Shown piece by piece: positions 11,866-11,868 of a stretch of DNA of 11,868 nt. The translations under genes were made by a program, and so were the position numbers. The stretch's first letter is position 1. Each line of letters starts with the position of its first letter. The notes under the pieces were generated by a model that saw only the letters and a program-made list of their open reading frames with translations, had not been told where the DNA came from and searched no databases. Origin of the DNA: an uncultured Lachnospiraceae bacterium (lineage in GTDB: Bacteria; Bacillota; Clostridia; Lachnospirales; Lachnospiraceae); NCBI GenBank assembly GCA_946566415.1, contig CAMNWW010000043.1:1-11868 (forward strand), in the 5' to 3' direction.

Positions 11866-11868
11866 AAA

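Noticed and set aside
1..11868. CRISPR array, transposase, integrase, tRNA or rRNA genes
   Set aside because: No regularly spaced repeats, no transposase or recombinase motifs, and no tRNA- or rRNA-like sequence were seen on either strand. Type I toxin modules can accompany such elements, but none is visible here.

Overview
The window looks like chromosomal DNA from an anaerobic Clostridia genome, most likely Lachnospiraceae. The basis is the moderate base composition, strong AGGAGG-type ribosome sites, the mix of protein families (short malic enzyme, RpiR and FCD-GntR regulators, a Firmicutes-style type IV pilus cluster, a DUF6323/DUF6179-like pair) and very small 'holin-like toxin' peptides. 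No species can be named. There are no tRNA or rRNA genes, CRISPR arrays, insertion sequences or phage genes.

Left part (1-3587): the C-terminal three quarters of a malic enzyme (+), then a compact candidate type I toxin-antitoxin locus (917-1128). In that locus a perfect-consensus promoter drives a short + strand RNA into the 3' end of a 27-codon membrane peptide gene on the - strand. Next come an RpiR/SIS regulator (-) with a near-perfect promoter overlapped by an 18-bp palindrome, a divergent FCD-type GntR regulator (+), and a membrane-anchored protein with a degenerate GGDEF domain (-).

Middle (3588-5210): a second candidate type I locus, more complete than the first. It has a 38-aa membrane peptide on the - strand with a strong ribosome site and a convergent ~100-nt antisense RNA with its own promoter and a perfect terminator. 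Its most striking feature is a 13-bp inverted repeat that would let the 5' leader of the toxin mRNA pair with its own 3' end; the same 3' segment is covered by the antisense RNA. The gene-free stretch 3960-4275 (316 bp) holds the toxin leader, a 17-bp palindrome, two divergent promoter candidates and a structured leader for the next gene. That gene (4276-5163, +) encodes an unrecognised hydrophilic, coiled-coil-rich protein.

Right part (5191-10322, all -): a seven-gene operon with short gaps or ATGA overlaps. From a good promoter near 10320 it reads: transglutaminase-like lipoprotein, PilC/GspF-like membrane platform, three or four small single-helix pilin-like proteins, and a PilT-type ATPase last. 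There is no PilB and no prepilin peptidase here, so the machine would need parts from elsewhere or works unconventionally. The operon ends in a terminator formed partly by the last codons of the ATPase gene, shared with the convergent gene. At the right edge (10352-11737, -) is a two-gene unit of uncharacterised cytoplasmic proteins resembling DUF6323 and DUF6179.

The observations most worth following are the two holin-like toxin/antisense RNA loci, above all the 5'-3' pairing potential of the second one. All RNA calls are predictions from promoter and hairpin signals only.
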